From Mya arenaria (Eukaryota; Mollusca; Bivalvia; Myida; Myidae): a stretch of DNA of 64,000 nt. The notes under the pieces are model-generated. The model was not told the origin of the DNA. It saw nothing but the letters and a program-made list of their open reading frames with translations, and did not search any database. The translations under genes were made by a program, and so were the position numbers. Of the stretch, positions 24,331 through 37,911 are shown in pieces. The DNA lies in contig NC_069124.1 of NCBI RefSeq assembly GCF_026914265.1, positions 11,983,723-12,047,722 on the forward strand, in the 5' to 3' direction. The first letter of the stretch is position 1; each line of letters opens with the position of its first letter.

Positions 24331-25246
24331 TTTTATACTTTGACCTTGAAAATGACCTTGACAATGACCTTGACTTATTTAAGGTTATATGTCAATTTGA
24401 AGTACATTATGAGAAAAGTAATATCCATGTGAATTATATATTTTTTCTTATTTATTTAATGAAAATAGCTATATTCGAACATAGTTATTTTACTGAAAGG
24501 GCAATTAATGGCGGCCATTTTGGGCCCCATCTTGGATATTTCCTTTTCGCGACATCCGCCAAGTGGCCAACTCACTTTTCATTATCTACAGACTTTAACC
24601 TACAATTTGATACCAAATTATTTTGTATAGCAGAGGGGTGCAGTAAATTTCCTTATTTTTCACATTTTTCTGCCTTGGAACCCAGACTATAATATTATAG
24701 TCATTTATACCAAAGGTCAAGAACATACAAAAAGAAATATAGTAGTGCATAGATGTAATTGATAGAAACTTATTTTGTTCATTACAGAAATTTAATACCT
24801 ATCTTTGTGGTTTCTTCAAGAACGCAAGTTTCCGGCCCGTTTTGACGAGTGGTAAAATGAAAGAGTACGTATCCAGTTGCGTAAAATTGAGTTTGCTGAT
24901 GAACGCGAGCGATCTACCGGTAATCGTTGACTGTCCTGGCTGGGTGCCATGCACACCAGACTACCATTTGAAACAGGATGAACACTCTGGTGTATTTAGA
25001 CAAGTAACTGTCAACGCCGAAGGTGATGAGAGCAAAACGAAAAGTACATTGGATCTTAAAGAGAGGCGGCATTTCAACAAAGAACTCTTCAAAGTTTACA
25101 CTGTGAGAGGGAAATACGCGGAATACGTGTACCTGCACAAGAACGGTCCGGTGTTGGCCAAGGGAATTGCTCAAGGTGCCAAAGACAAAATGGTATCAGA
25201 TGATGATCATCTGTGGGAATGGTGGAAAACGACCGATATCGTATAA

Positions 25247-25603
25247 ACAAAATGACTCATTGGTAAATACTAATTGACCCCAGATTAGCTTACACACTGT
25301 AAAATATTGAAAGGAGATTATAAGAATATGTATCCTTAGCGCCAACCTTGAAGACGTATGTGAATGTGGCTGGCACAATATAGTTTCACAAAATCTTTAC
25401 AGACTAAATACATATGATTGAATAGTTGTCTTGTATCATTTGAGACATACTAGAAACTACATTAATGACTTTGTTCATCTACAAATATTTAAAAGGAGTA
25501 CTTTCAATTTGACAAAACTGACTTTAATCCTTACTTGTTAATTAAACGCTGAGTATGTGTTCTTAAAATGTATTACCGTTTGTAGATATAACGTGAGAAC
25601 TTG
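25247..25603 (+). other. 3' region of copy B up to the LINE
   Basis: Collinear with the sequence after A and C. The AATAAA of A and C is TTAATTAAA here. It ends at the LINE target duplication. Confidence 0.6.
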
Positions 25604-25612
25604 TTTTAAACA

Positions 25613-28600
25613 GAACATATTTTATTCACGTAAACTACATAGGTTCCAGTGACATATAAGTACATTTAAACAAATCAAACTATAAGACATAAGGTAATAG
25701 CACATGGATCTTATAAGGAATATATAAGTTTCACCATATAAAAGATATAAAGCATGTTCACTATACAAATATAATTAACAATTAGTGAATAGCAACATAA
25801 TGAGAATAGTGGTAAATGAGTAAATCTTAGATACAAATTTCATTGCTTTAAATGTACTGAACGTGCCTTTGAAGCTTCGTATATATATTTACTTAACAAA
25901 AAAGCTCAGATTTATATTCTGATGACAGTAACTGTACTAGTTAAAACATGCTTGGTCGTTGTCTATAATAATGCTTTATATATGTATCTCTTTTTTGATG
26001 GTAAAAAGGAAAAAATAGGATATGGAGTTCATCTTCGATAACATTTACGTTACAAATGTGGCATATACGCTAATGTCTTTCAATTATATTTTAGCAATAC
26101 CTTCCTGTATGGACGCTTAGACTATGAGCGGACACGCGTAGTTTGGTAAGGGCAAATCTAAGGTGTCTTGAAATAATACTTTCTGAATACGGTTACTTAA
26201 TCCTTCATGCCTTTTTTTGCGAAAAATTCATCATTTACGCTTTGTTTAAACAAAGGAATAAAACATCAGCATCAACATTGACAACATTTTCATAGACTTC
26301 TAAAAATCCATACATTGATAATATTTGCTTAAAGTCAGCAACCAGTATGCTTTATTAGTTTCAACACTCAAATGATCATTTGATAACATAGCTTTTAAAA
26401 TAATGTTGTCCGTTTGATACAACTTGAACCAAAACTTAATTATTTAAATATATTTATATACTTACAGCGGGAAACGCCCTAGCTCTCCGTATACAGAAAC
26501 GTTGCTAGTGGATTGTTTTACAAAAATTAAGATAAATACTTTCAAAAGTTTAGACTTACTAAAGCCCCAAACTTCACATCCATATGAAACAAATGGGGGA
26601 AATAAACGCTTGGAATTACTGTAACGCTACTTTTGGCAAAGTCTCGTATTGGTTAAGCTTGCTTAACAACGTATTCATTTCATTCAATGCCTTTCCATGC
26701 AAAACCTGTATATTAAGATTAAAATTACCAGCATAATTTAACGTGACCCCTATATTATTAAAATCATTTACGACGTCGACTTTTATTTCGGAGCCCTAGT
26801 TTGTACAATATTCAAAAGGTCTATCTAACGAGGTTTGCAGATCTTGTGCCGTCGCGCCTAGTATACACATATCGTCTGCAAGCAATAACAGTTTAATACA
26901 TAAATCATTATTTTCTATGCCACAATTTATCCTATTTTGTAAAAACAGCTCTAGGTCTTCGATGTACAATGAAAATATGATCGGGGAAATTATCTCCCCA
27001 TGCCTTAAGCCTAATGATATGTCAAAGTATTCTGAGTATCCATCACATCCTTTGACACATGATTTAACCTATTGATACATATTGCGTATAATTCTCAGTA
27101 TTTACCATTGAGGCCATAGTTATTTAGCTTAAACCACACCGCATTTCAATATATCGAGTCAACACAGCGTTTCAAATCAATAAAACAACAATACAAACGT
27201 TTATTTGCATTTCAATAGTTTTCGATAAGTGAATGGAGAATAAAAACAGCCTCGACAGTGGACCTTCCTTACCTAAATCCAAACTGCGCATCAGATATGG
27301 TATTATTCTCCTCACACCAGGCAGTTATCCTCTGGTTTAGAACACAAGTTAAGTTTCCCAAAGTAACTCAACAAAGTTATCCCTCTATAATTCGCTACAT
27401 CATTTTTATCTCCTTTTTTGTGTATAGGAATAAAAATGCCTTTAATCCATGCTTCAGCGAACACTTCACAATCTAGAATTCTATTGAATATATCGGTAAT
27501 AAAACCAGCTAAAATATCGCTAGCTTCAATAAAGTACTCATTTAATCAGCTTATCTTCTCCAGCAGACTTCCTCCTTTTAAGAATTTTAATAGCTTAACA
27601 TACTTCATCAAATGTAATAACAGCGTCTAAATTTTCGAAAACGGTGTTATTTTCATCAAAATCACGAGACGTATTAGAATCTTCTGATTTTGCATCTCAG
27701 AAAACATCGTTTCAAAATGCGATTTTAAACCAGATAAAAGAATAATGTTTGATCTTGAGCTACCATTACTCTTAAAATACCGCCAAAAGTCACGCGGTGA
27801 CTTTGCCTTTAGCTTTTCGAAATCTCTACCACGCTTATATTTTAACTGCCTTTTCTTCTCCTTTTTAATACTCTTGTATATGGCTTTAAATCTACACAAT
27901 TCGATTCTATCAACATTTAAACGGGATGAATTATATCGATGTAAAGCATTTCTATACAACATCTTTGCATTTTTACATTCTTCATTCAAACCACTTGGTG
28001 CTGCTATCTATATTACATTTCTCAAACCACTTGTTTGCACTTATTTTCTCAACAAACAATGGATCAGCATCATCTCGTACAAAAGATGAAAAATAAATAA
28101 CGATATGATTAATGTTTTCCGCATTATTGTCAAGATTATTTTGCAGCAAATTATTTAATTCAGGTAGTTTATCTATAAAACCCGATCTATAATGTTCCTT
28201 TAGATCTACGTCCAGGAATTTTTCTCATGATTAGATTCAATATTTGGGTCTATATCATTTGTATTACACTTGGCGTTAAACGATAACATTGCATGGTCAC
28301 TGTACTCGCTGAAGTCATGGATTTTGAAGCTATCAATTGAGGCGAAATTGACCTCTTTCAATAATAAATAGTCGATTAAGCTCGCTCCGTTGGTATTAAA
28401 ACAAGTAATGTTCCCTACCCCACAATCAGAGCTTAAGCGACACTTTGCAATTCTAAGGGAAGTAGCCTTGCACATATCTAATAATTTATTACCAAGCGTG
28501 TTACTTCCCTTGTCCAGTGAAAACAACGGATTATCTAGCTGGTGATTTTCCACATCGGTATCTGGGACATATTTATCACTATGAATGAAATCCGGTTTAC

Positions 28601-29350
28601 AAGAGGTTCTCGCATTACAATCCCCTGTAACGAGTACAATATCAAGCGACCGGAAATGACATATATCAGTTTCGAGACTATCAAAATTAAAAGATCAACG
28701 ACTAAAAAGTTATAAATTGGCGAGCTATCGCGCCATAAGTATACACATGCAATAAAGACATCACGGTCTAGTCTTAAAAAGTTTCTATCAATTTTTTTAC
28801 CAAATTATCGTATCATGTACATTTTTCACTACAGATAACCCATTTTTGATATTTGATCGAACAAAATTAAACAGTCCCACCTGAATTACGCTTGGCATTT
28901 CGGTGCTATATTTTCTGCAAAACTTAAAACAGTCATAGCCTGAAAGATTCAACTTACTTGTTTTACTTGTACACGACTCCAAAAGAATGACTACATCATA
29001 TTCAGTTATTAATGAAATAAAGTTTGTATCATCCCGTTTACTAACACTAAGTCCGTAACATTTCTTAACCAAATACTAAACAAGTCCACCCTACCCGTCC
29101 TAGGCATCCCTCACCGGTCTTCCGATGACGTACAAAGTGTTATACGACACCCACCCTTGTTTGCCTGCGTCCCTCTCTTCCCTCATCTTCCTAAAAATGC
29201 GTTCCTCTTAGTTACGATTTCCGGTGGACATTGTTCAGAAACATAGTAGTTTGTCCCTCTTAAATTGCAACTTTGACCACGAACCAACTCCTTGTGTCTG
29301 AAAAAGCTGAACATACACACAATCCGTCTTCCTGGTTTCGACAACTCCGT
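25613..29350 (-). mobile_element. CR1-like non-LTR retrotransposon (LINE), decayed
   Basis: Flanked by TTTTAAACA at 25604-25612 and 29351-29359; copies A and C have it once, so the insertion edges are clear. On the minus strand: endonuclease N-terminal part (DVVILLESC, then LSGYDCFKFCRK) at about 29060-28870; endonuclease C-terminal part (NGASLIDYLLL, EYSDHAMLSF) at 28400-28270; linker (SPRDFWRYFKS) near 27800; reverse transcriptase with GLRHGEIISPIIFSLY near 26970 and LLLADDMC near 26880; C-terminal CHIC-x9-EDELH zinc motif near 26050. The frame is broken by several stops and shifts. The length (3.7 kb) suggests a near full-length single-ORF copy without a poly(A) tail. Confidence 0.8.
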
Positions 29351-29559
29351 TTTTAAACAAAAGACGATAACTCATTTGTATTGAACATTCGATTATTCTT
29401 CGTAGTACGAGGGGTTTCCAAACAAAACTTTGACAATGCGGCGTCTTGATGCAACACAACTAGTCTCCATGACAATGTCCTTTAACGTTGCTCAGTCCCA
29501 ATTGTCATTTTTAATTATATTTGATTGCCTAATCACTTTAGTAACTTCCATGTGTACAA

Positions 29560-29960
29560 CGAGATTTACTTGCTTGTGAATGCAAGCGACCCAACCGTAT
29601 TTCTTGATTGAAGTGAACTTACTTAAAGGGATAAACAGCCTTTTGAAGCAGGCAAAGAAAATCTGCCGTTAAACATTAATGCATAAACCACATGAACAAA
29701 CAGCATACTTGATAATAAAGATTTGCTAAAAGACGGCCAAACTTCTAACCAATTCGATATTGCAGAAACGAATCCAGAGAAGAGACTATGTATACTTTAA
29801 ATATAGTTTAAGCACCGTTTTCCTGTGTGGCCGGCAATGTATTTACAATAAGGCGAGATTCTGAGTAAAGGCATAGCTCAAGACTCAAATTGCAACATGA
29901 TTGAAATCAGTGACAAATCTTGGGTTTGGTGGAAATCTTTTAAAATGAATTATCATACGT
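29560..29960 (+). pseudogene. B': decayed solo last exon
   Basis: Carries VNASDP near its start and, near 29840-29940, readable blocks VWPAMYLQ, ILSKGIAQ and KSWVWWKS, matching the end of the family's last exon (VWPVMYLH, ILRKGIAQ, PWAWWK in copy D). Stops and shifts interrupt it. No upstream exons are seen nearby. Confidence 0.7.
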
Positions 29961-31480
29961 TTAAAGCAATGGCAACAACAGGAAGAAACCTAGTAATCTA
30001 ATGCTTAACCAATAGCCTCTTTTAACGGCACGCAAATCAAGGCAAACACGATGAAAGAAAAAATGAGACGGGGCTTAAAGACAACAATTTTACACATCTA
30101 TCAAATTATCGCCATCGGTAATTCAAATTTCAAATCCAGCTGGATATAGTTAGGATTAAAACATCATATTCATATTCACAATGTTAATAATCAGTTGTTG
30201 TGAAAACACTACAAATTAAAGATTCATTTAATATCTATCAAATGTTATTCTAAATAAACAGGGTTTTAGTTAAATGTTTGGCAAATAGGCTTGACCTCTG
30301 TATTGTAGTTGTATAATAAGTATTTCTTTGAAATAGAATTCCATTTCTCCGGATGCTTTGACACGTGGTAATCTACAATTGATATGTATACTTTAAATAT
30401 AGTTTACGTTCCGTTTCATCTCTCTGTTCCAACGTGTATTGTGCATAATATTCTACTTCCTGTCTTGTTTAAACTTTTTGCTACTGAGCATGTTTCTGTA
30501 GCTTTTTGCATAAATATTGCAATTGCAAGATGCAATTAATATAAAATATTGAAAATAGATCCCCGAGATTATGATACGAGTACTTTGTACGTTACTTAAC
30601 GCATTCAAATGTAAGGAACATTTATTTCCCTGCGGCAAACGACGCCGATGGTCTGTTTAAAATACAATAATTAGTATTGAATAAAGACTTGTTAGTCGAA
30701 ATACAGAATAACACTTTCACCAGTTTCTAGTCATTTTTTTAACTTTATGGACATGTGAACCCTAATGCAAGCAATAAAATAATCACAATGTGCCAAGATA
30801 GACAAAACATGACCGTATAATGTATGCCCAAAGGCTCATCATTAATTGCCCAGGGGCAAAACCAACGTAGGAAGCCATAGATTTGTCGATATCTTGAAGT
30901 GCTTGAATGCTCCGTATGTCAGAAGGAGACTTATGAGCCGACACTTCTAGCACATGTGTAATTTTGCAAGCATTCAAACTCAGCTTTGATTACGGACACA
31001 ACTAAAGAACCGCGCCTTTGGTAAACAAACACCTTGCAAAATCAGAAAATGCACTAAAACATGTTCGGGAATGTCTATTTATGAACAGTACTACATCTTC
31101 TCAAAACGTCAATATCTCAATTACATTACCGTCTTATAAAATTACTGGCATTTCAATAACCGACTCTACTCCAATGTATTTTATATGATCTTACGCAAGC
31201 CTTATAATAAATTGCTGGACAAGGTCTTTCCAGCCTAACCCAACATTTTACTCAGATGCTTATCTGTTAGGCTTTGCATAACATATTTGCCATTTTAAGA
31301 AGTTTTTGTGTTCTGTGCTGATTTACCGCTAGAAACATATAATTAGCACAAAGAACGCGTATCATGTCCCGACAGGTCAATAGTTGTAATTATTGTTCCT
31401 TATTAATGGTCTGAATGGACAAGTACTTGTGTAAAAACGATGCAATATCTACATATGTTCGTAATACTATTTTGGTTCAA
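29961..31480. other. Unit 2 downstream spacer
   Basis: From about 30545 it matches 14300-15240 of unit 1. The stretch 30450-30520 resembles 6270-6330 (TTTCTGTAGCT-TTTGCATA). No gene recognised. Confidence 0.5.
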
Positions 31481-31488
31481 ATGGCCCA

Positions 31489-31951
31489 ATGTCCGAAAAT
31501 ACACAAGATGAAGTGGCCCCAATTGTTTGCGAGAGCTTATTTTGCACATTTGGTAGGGGTAAATCGCTAAAACCTGTATGGTCACTGTCCCTCAGAGTCT
31601 TATCAAGTGGTAGCTGCATCATTCGCAAATCTGGGTCCATAATTTGGGGACTGACGGTAAAAGGCCCGGTGGTAGAAGTCGTGATGACCGCTCAAATGTC
31701 GTATATTCTCCCATACAGGTCCATTGCCCGACCTCATAGTTCATAGTGTCGGAAGGTCGTGTCGCACGCCCGATCCAGTCGAACTAGATAAGGCGATAAC
31801 CGGCCCATTGATGTCAACCCCCCACCCCGCGCGCACGTCCGTCGTCGGCAGAGAACCTCTCAGTTGTGGCAGCGGTACGCTTGATGGTGCTGGGCCTAGT
31901 CTCGCCATCTTCGACCTTCGACCCTCCTCCACAATAAGTTGTATTTTGTAG
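31489..31951 (+). pseudogene. Second copy of the GC-richer ORF (unit 2)
   Basis: Homologous to 15290-15745, but the plus frame ends at a stop near 31744 where a short duplicated word (CATAGTT) lies, and reopens in another frame to 31951. The shared start (MSENTQ) and shared end (TIxCIL) show the same ORF. On the minus strand the stretch around MMQLPLDKTLRDSDHT is again readable. Function unknown. Confidence 0.4.
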
Positions 31952-32644
31952 AAAATGCAATGAACAATTTACAACTTAGGGTGACGTATTAGTCATGCAA
32001 GTCACGATTGTTAAAATTTTGCGAGCACATGGATTCACTTTGTTAAACTTTTTTGAAATATATCTTAAGGTGGTGGGGTACGTTGCTCCGTCAAAATTGA
32101 CGTTAAAAATAAAATATCTTTCAAATTCTTTGAAATTTGGCCAGAGTGATGTGTCAGGCATGTTTTTCTCATTTTTGCCCAAATGACTTATGTCGGCGTT
32201 GTCGGTTAGTGCAAAAAGACGCTATCTAACACGATGCCCCTTTTTACGTTTTTACTACAGTTATATAACTAATACAATATGCATTTTCAACAAATGTGCA
32301 AATTATTTAATGTGCAGAAGATAAGCTAAGTGTCATTAGATAGTTGTGCACGTATATTTACGTTCAACGGCTGGCCTTGAAGTGAAAATAACTTCCTTAA
32401 ATGCACGGCACTTCCTATATTTTTTTTCTATTATTTTATAGCCTGATATTCAGCCTTTCGTGTTATGTAATAAAATATATGTTTAACGTTGCTGACGTCA
32501 ACGTTGTTTTGATGTACGTTGTTGTAATGCTGGCGTTAAATTTTGATATTTTGAAAATTGAATGCAAAAAGGGCGGTATGTTGTCCAATAACCAAGAAAG
32601 AAATGTTAAAATAGCATTTAGCAAATGCAACGGAAATATGATTT

Positions 32645-32703
32645 TCTAAAACAAAATGTTTTATGATAGATTTTTCTAAAACAAAATGTTTTATGATAGA
32701 TTT
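32645..32703. repeat. 29-bp perfect direct duplication
   Basis: The words TTCTAAAACAAAATG and TTTTATGATAGATTT occur twice in direct tandem inside the TTAA transposon. The unit is unrelated to the 29-bp minisatellite. Confidence 0.85.
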
Positions 32704-32904
32704 GCATTAATGATTGATTAATTTTATATGTTGCATGAATGATTGCACATGATTATGCACATTCACGTGCATGCGTTTTGGTAAAGGTAAGATATATTAT
32801 AATTTGCGATCATCACCTATACATAAAAATGTTAAATAACTTTTTTAAGATATATATCATATACATGAGATCATAACCATTTAACATTCCTGGATGATAA
32901 CCAG

Positions 32905-32980
32905 TACTCTCATCAAATGATGCTCCGAGTGGGGATTAAACCCGGGACCTTCTGATCTAAAGTCCGATACGTGCAATCTG
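32905..32980 (-). repeat. tRNA-like SINE fragment
   Basis: On the minus strand, a B-box-like GTCCCGGGTTTAATCCCCAC is followed by CTCGG. No complete tRNA fold is visible, so this is probably a SINE head fragment inside the TTAA transposon. Confidence 0.45.
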
Positions 32981-33179
32981 TGTTAGCAAGTGCGCGTTTT
33001 TGTCGAAACCGTGCACGTGCTCGATAAAACCGGAAACAACGTCATACAAAATACAAATGCAGAAGATCGATGCAACTAAGCAGAAGACATGATTATTCGC
33101 AAGAAAAATGGAAAGTCTACTAAAGAAAACACCAAGAAACGGATGCAGAACCTCGTATAGATTCGTAAGATAGGCGAGT

Positions 33180-33507
33180 GTAACTTGGAAGGAAGACGAG
33201 TTGTTGAGTTAAAGATTTTAATAGACGGTTGAAAAAATGCTGCAAGTGCGCGGTACAGTTGTCGCTTACGAACATAACATCAGAAACTAAATACGGTCTT
33301 GGGAGTATTCTTCATATAAAATGCATGCCATGTCTGGCTGACAACACAGTGCCGACTGGAAAACGATACAAGGCTTGTGATCACAAAACCGGAACTCGAT
33401 GCTTTGATGTAAATACAAACGTTGCCAGGAGTTAGATAAGAAACGCCAGTTTAACGCCACACAACACAGGACTGTAAAACAGAAAAGGCGTCGTATCGAG
33501 CTAAAGG
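33180..33507 (+). pseudogene. Mutator-like transposase N-terminal fragment
   Basis: Readable blocks are GRRVVELKILIDG, then (after one stop) KCCKCAVQLSLTN, TSETKYGLGSILHIKC and CFDVNTNVA. The Cys pairs (CCKC, then C-x2-C) and the GLGSxL block match the start of proteins annotated as Mutator-like transposase in invertebrate genomes, from memory. A basic segment (KQKRRRIELK) ends at a donor GTAGAT near 33508. The catalytic part is not visible. Confidence 0.5.
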
Positions 33508-33813
33508 TAGATACGTTTATAAAGTTCAATCATCACATACACATGGTACATATACGTCCCTTACAAATAAGGATATTCCCTATAGGATTTTAAATCCCGT
33601 GATATTCACATGTGTAACCCATCGATGTTAATTAGTGTATAACTATACATTTATAAATCTAGCGAATGGATCTCTTAACAATTTCGCCCTTTCACATATG
33701 GTAAAAGTAGACGAGCGTTGGATTGACAAACGTACGTGCGCCATGCGCCCTATCGGGATGCCTCAAGGGTATACCATTAGAAAATGTGTGGTTTTATTTT
33801 TTGCTTTGTTTAC

Positions 33814-34750
33814 AGGAACAGCGGATTCGCAATGACACGTCTGCTGAAGTGCACGAGGGGAAAACATATGAAACCGCAATCGATTCAGCAGACGACATCA
33901 CACCGGACGACATAGTTGAAATCCCACCGCCACTTCTTCCCCCAAGTATAAGGCCGTCTGTGTCTGCCCCGCAACCGGATACTCTCATAGTTTTCGACAT
34001 TGAGACCACGGGATTAGGTACCAAAATTTTCAGCATTTCTTACAATTTTCCAGAAAAAACAACATTAACGTGTTCTTCAGTCAGCGTAGTATAGATATAT
34101 TGTCCTTATAACTAGGTATTTTATATACCCGTTTAATAATTCTTTGTGTAATTCCAGCACACGACAGTGACAAAATTCAGCTGTCGGCTATGCATTTGGA
34201 TTCCGGCGACACGTTTTCGGCATACATGAGACCCGCCGGTGGCCGTATTCCAAACACCATTACATCGCTTACGGGAATCGAGATACATGGAGAGGAAATG
34301 TTTTATAACATGACACCGGTTGGGTCTACGGACGTGTTTACTGGCCTGTCTACGTTTTCTGAGTGGTTGAAGAAATTTAAAAACCCCGTCCTGATAGCCC
34401 TCAATGCAGGTTTTGACACTAGAGTATTAATAAATAGCTTCCTGCGTTGTAGTGTAAGCCATTCGCATATTCATGGTTTTGCGGATAGTTTAAAGCTGTG
34501 CAGAGCAATCTTTCCAGGACAATCATGCTACAAATTATCTGCTATCGTGCAAAACGTATTGAAAATTGACTTCAATGCTCACAAAGCGGAAGCTGATGTT
34601 GCCGCCCTCGGAGCCCTGCGTCAAACAGTTGACGCCTCCCTGCGTCAAACAGTTGACGCCTTACCACAGAAGCTGCAGATTTTAGCAGGCTTAAAAATGA
34701 AAAGAACATCCTGCGGACATATGATATTTATATCATTGCAAAGGTATTAA
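33814..34750 (+). CDS. DEDDh 3'-5' exonuclease (DnaQ/RNase T fold), transposon-borne
   Basis: Two exons: about 33817-34016, then 34158-34750. The GT-AG join is in phase 1 and yields ETTGLAHDSDKIQLSA across the junction. Catalytic motifs are complete: Exo I DIETTG (D and E), Exo II NAGFDTRVL (D), Exo III HKAEADVAAL (H and D five residues on). Members remove 3' nucleotides from DNA or RNA with two metal ions. An acidic, Pro-rich linker (EIPPPLLPPSIRPS) precedes the domain. A 24-bp tandem duplication near 34617-34664 adds eight residues (LRQTVDAS, LRQTVDAL). Upstream it probably splices from the Mutator-like fragment. The exonuclease frame itself is open, unlike the transposase part. Confidence 0.75.
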
Positions 34751-34969
34751 CAAAATCCGCATCAAAAGTATTGACCGGTACTGGACTGCACGGGAAATTA
34801 CTCCAAACAGCGTACCACCGTTCTTGGTGCGATGGACTATCTGTAGTACTAAAAAACAGATTAGTTAAATCGGCAAAACCAATCGCTGCTTTATCATCTT
34901 ATTTTTCAGAATTATATATGTGAAATTTTGTTAAAAAACAAAACAACTGTGATACATATTTTCTTAACA

Positions 34970-35800
<831 letters not shown>

Positions 35801-36432
35801 AGTCAGTATATAGACGTTTAACGATTAAATATGCTAGTTCATTATAACCAATGACGTCGACGTTCAACGGAACATAAAGTCGTTTACTTTTTGACATTAC
35901 GTGTTGTTTGTATTGTGACGGTTAATATTGCAAAAATTAGCCCGAAAATCTCAATTTTTTATTTTACATTTTGAAAGTTTGAACATTTGGCTATAACATA
36001 TCAAAAAATAGCCAAGTGGACCGCCGTCATCTTAAACACTTATTTTGACGTTGATGACGGCAAGGGTACGTTAAAAAACGAAGAAAATGAACATTAAAAA
36101 TGCGAGTTTTTCTGATATTTCTAATTTATCTTTCTTGTGTGTGCAAATATGAAAATGAAAACGTATTATGCTTGTTTCATTGTATATTTATAGCAATTTA
36201 CATGTTTTTTCGATGAGATTTAAATATTTGATGACGCAATTTACCATGAAATTAAAGAAATTACGGTGCCATATAAGATAGCCGATTTTTGCACTTACCT
36301 TCATCGGAAAGGTATTTTGTTTCGCGTAAATGATTAAAGGAAGCTTAGCACTTTATGCTGACCAATTTTAAGTACATTTAGAAAATATTTATTTTAACGT
36401 CGAAAATTGGTTGAGCAACGTACCCCACTACC

Positions 36433-36747
36433 TTAATAAACGTCTTTTATAAATAGCAATTTATAAATCACACACTTTTTATATTTTTACTGTCATTTGA
36501 ATATTGTTTCATGATTGTTTTAATATGGCGAGCACATGGATTTACTTAGTTAATTAAACTATTGAAATGTATCTTAATAAATGTCTTAACCAATGTATTA
36601 CTTTCATTAGAATAATAATTACCTGCCTAAAGTGATCGATCAATATACCCTTTAACAATGTGTATCACTTGGCGAGTAGATGATTTTACCAAGGAAAACA
36701 ACTTTTGTTACTTTTTTTGATAATAAATATTTTGCTAATAATTACTT
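36433..36747. other. Unit 3 sequence between two insertions
   Basis: Continues the ~125-bp repeats described in unit 2 (TGGCGAG-ACATGGATT at about 36525 and 36670). It ends at the next transposon boundary. Confidence 0.7.
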
Positions 36748-37538
36748 AGGCCACAACAAATTGATCATTTGTTCTACGGATTTTGCCAAAAAAAAGTAGG
36801 AGCGAGCGAGCGAAAAAAAAAAAAATACTTTTTTTTTAATTTAAGGCAAATCAGAGGCGAGCGCAAGGCGAAAAATTAAAAAGTATATTTGTTACCAAAT
36901 TTATCATACAATTATGTCAAGAAATGCTTTCTAATTGCAAACATAGGTTCAGTTATTAATGAAAAGTTTTTGATTGTATCACAGTGACATGAAAATCCCT
37001 CTCAATATTTAACAAATGGCAATAAGGTCCGGTGCTTTACTATTAACTTCAATTTAAACGTGGATTATTGTAAAGACAACATTCCTCATAGTAACATACA
37101 ATTATTCGAAGACCAAAAAGAAAACTATTGTATTCATTCCGTAACTTACTATTACAAAAAAAACATTTTAGACTTGTAAGAGTTATTCATGATTTGAGCA
37201 TTTCTAAATATTGGGTCAGGTCTAAATTTGAACCTCTTGAAGCACATGATTAAATTGGTGTCAACTACTAGTGACTTTGACATTTCAGAAGATTGAAAAT
37301 GTAAATAACACAGAGAACATATCTAAAAAAGACACTGTGGATTAAATTGCGGGACAACATAAATGAAGCAGTATCAAACAAATCTGCAAATGTGGCACCA
37401 GTCATTATATTAGAGCAGGTGGTGGAATAAAGATATTTCCCTTTAAAGAACCCGCCTTTACCCCGAACCTATGGTTTATAGGTCCGTGCCATGAAAAAGA
37501 ATATCATGTCGGCCTCCATAGCTTCAATGCCCATAAGA

Positions 37539-37734
37539 GGGTAAGAGTGGTCTAGTGGTATAGGTGTCCGCCTCTCACCTAAGAGGTTGTGGGTTCGATC
37601 CCCACCAGGGGTACTTTCTCATAGCTTCTCAAAAAACGGACACAGTACTGGTTTCTGCCCAGGAAACGGACTCGAGAGTGATTCTATAAGCTATCAGCTT
37701 TCGTCACAATCGAGCTAAAAAAAATAGTATAAAC
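37539..37734 (+). mobile_element. tRNA-derived SINE with bivalve-type tail
   Basis: Flanked by a perfect 14-bp target duplication, CAATGCCCATAAGA, at 37525-37538 and 37735-37748. The head has an A box (AGTGGTCTAGTGGTATAGG) and a B box (GGTTCGATCCCC). The body contains GCCCAGGAAACGGACTCGAG and the tail GTCACAATCGAGCT then A8, which I associate with SINEs of bivalve genomes. The exact duplication shows a relatively recent insertion. Confidence 0.85.
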
Positions 37735-37911
37735 CAATGCCCATAAGAAACAGGCCACTTTAATTACAGGCCATTTTATACAAATGGATCAAAGAATACA
37801 AGTGGATAAAAACGAAGAATTGAGAAAATTAAAACAGTCATTTTACTTATAAAAGGTTTTATTTTCTGATTTTACTGATGTTTTTTTATACTGTCCATGT
37901 GTATGTAATGC

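Larger units (their letters stand above)
18902..24701. mobile_element. Mutator-like element with long inverted ends
   Basis: Inserted exactly in the 9-bp word CATTTATAC, present at 18893-18901 and again at 24702-24710; copies A and C have the word once. The ends are inverted over several hundred bases: AGTCCGGGTTCCAAG at 18980 pairs with CTTGGAACCCAGACT at 24674, AAAATGGCCGCCA near 19138 pairs with TGGCGGCCATTTT near 24510, and CAAGGTCGAGGTCATTTT pairs with the CTTGACAATGACCTTGAC region. Long inverted ends with a 9-bp duplication fit Mutator-like elements. No transposase gene is visible, so it is non-autonomous. It carries a satellite array and a nested pogo-like element. Confidence 0.7.
17696..25246 (+). 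pseudogene. Copy B: broken MIEAP-like paralogue
   Basis: Exons recognised: coiled coil 17696-17908 (open, 71 codons), domain exon 18225-18422, 18569-18640, 18734-18820, last exon 24788-25246. The anchor exons and the minisatellite are absent. The domain exon has two 1-nt deletions relative to A and C (near 18259 and near 18408). The 72-bp exon has a TAA where A and C read Leu (TTA). The last exon is open but lacks five residues in the FFVWPVMYLH block, reading AEYVYLH. A 5.8-kb transposon sits in the last intron. The polyadenylation signal is also altered. With this many independent lesions, loss of function is clear. Confidence 0.85.

Noticed and set aside
37539-37615. Functional tRNA gene
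   Set aside because: The anticodon arm does not fold as 5+7+5, the body and tail are SINE-like, and an exact target duplication surrounds it.
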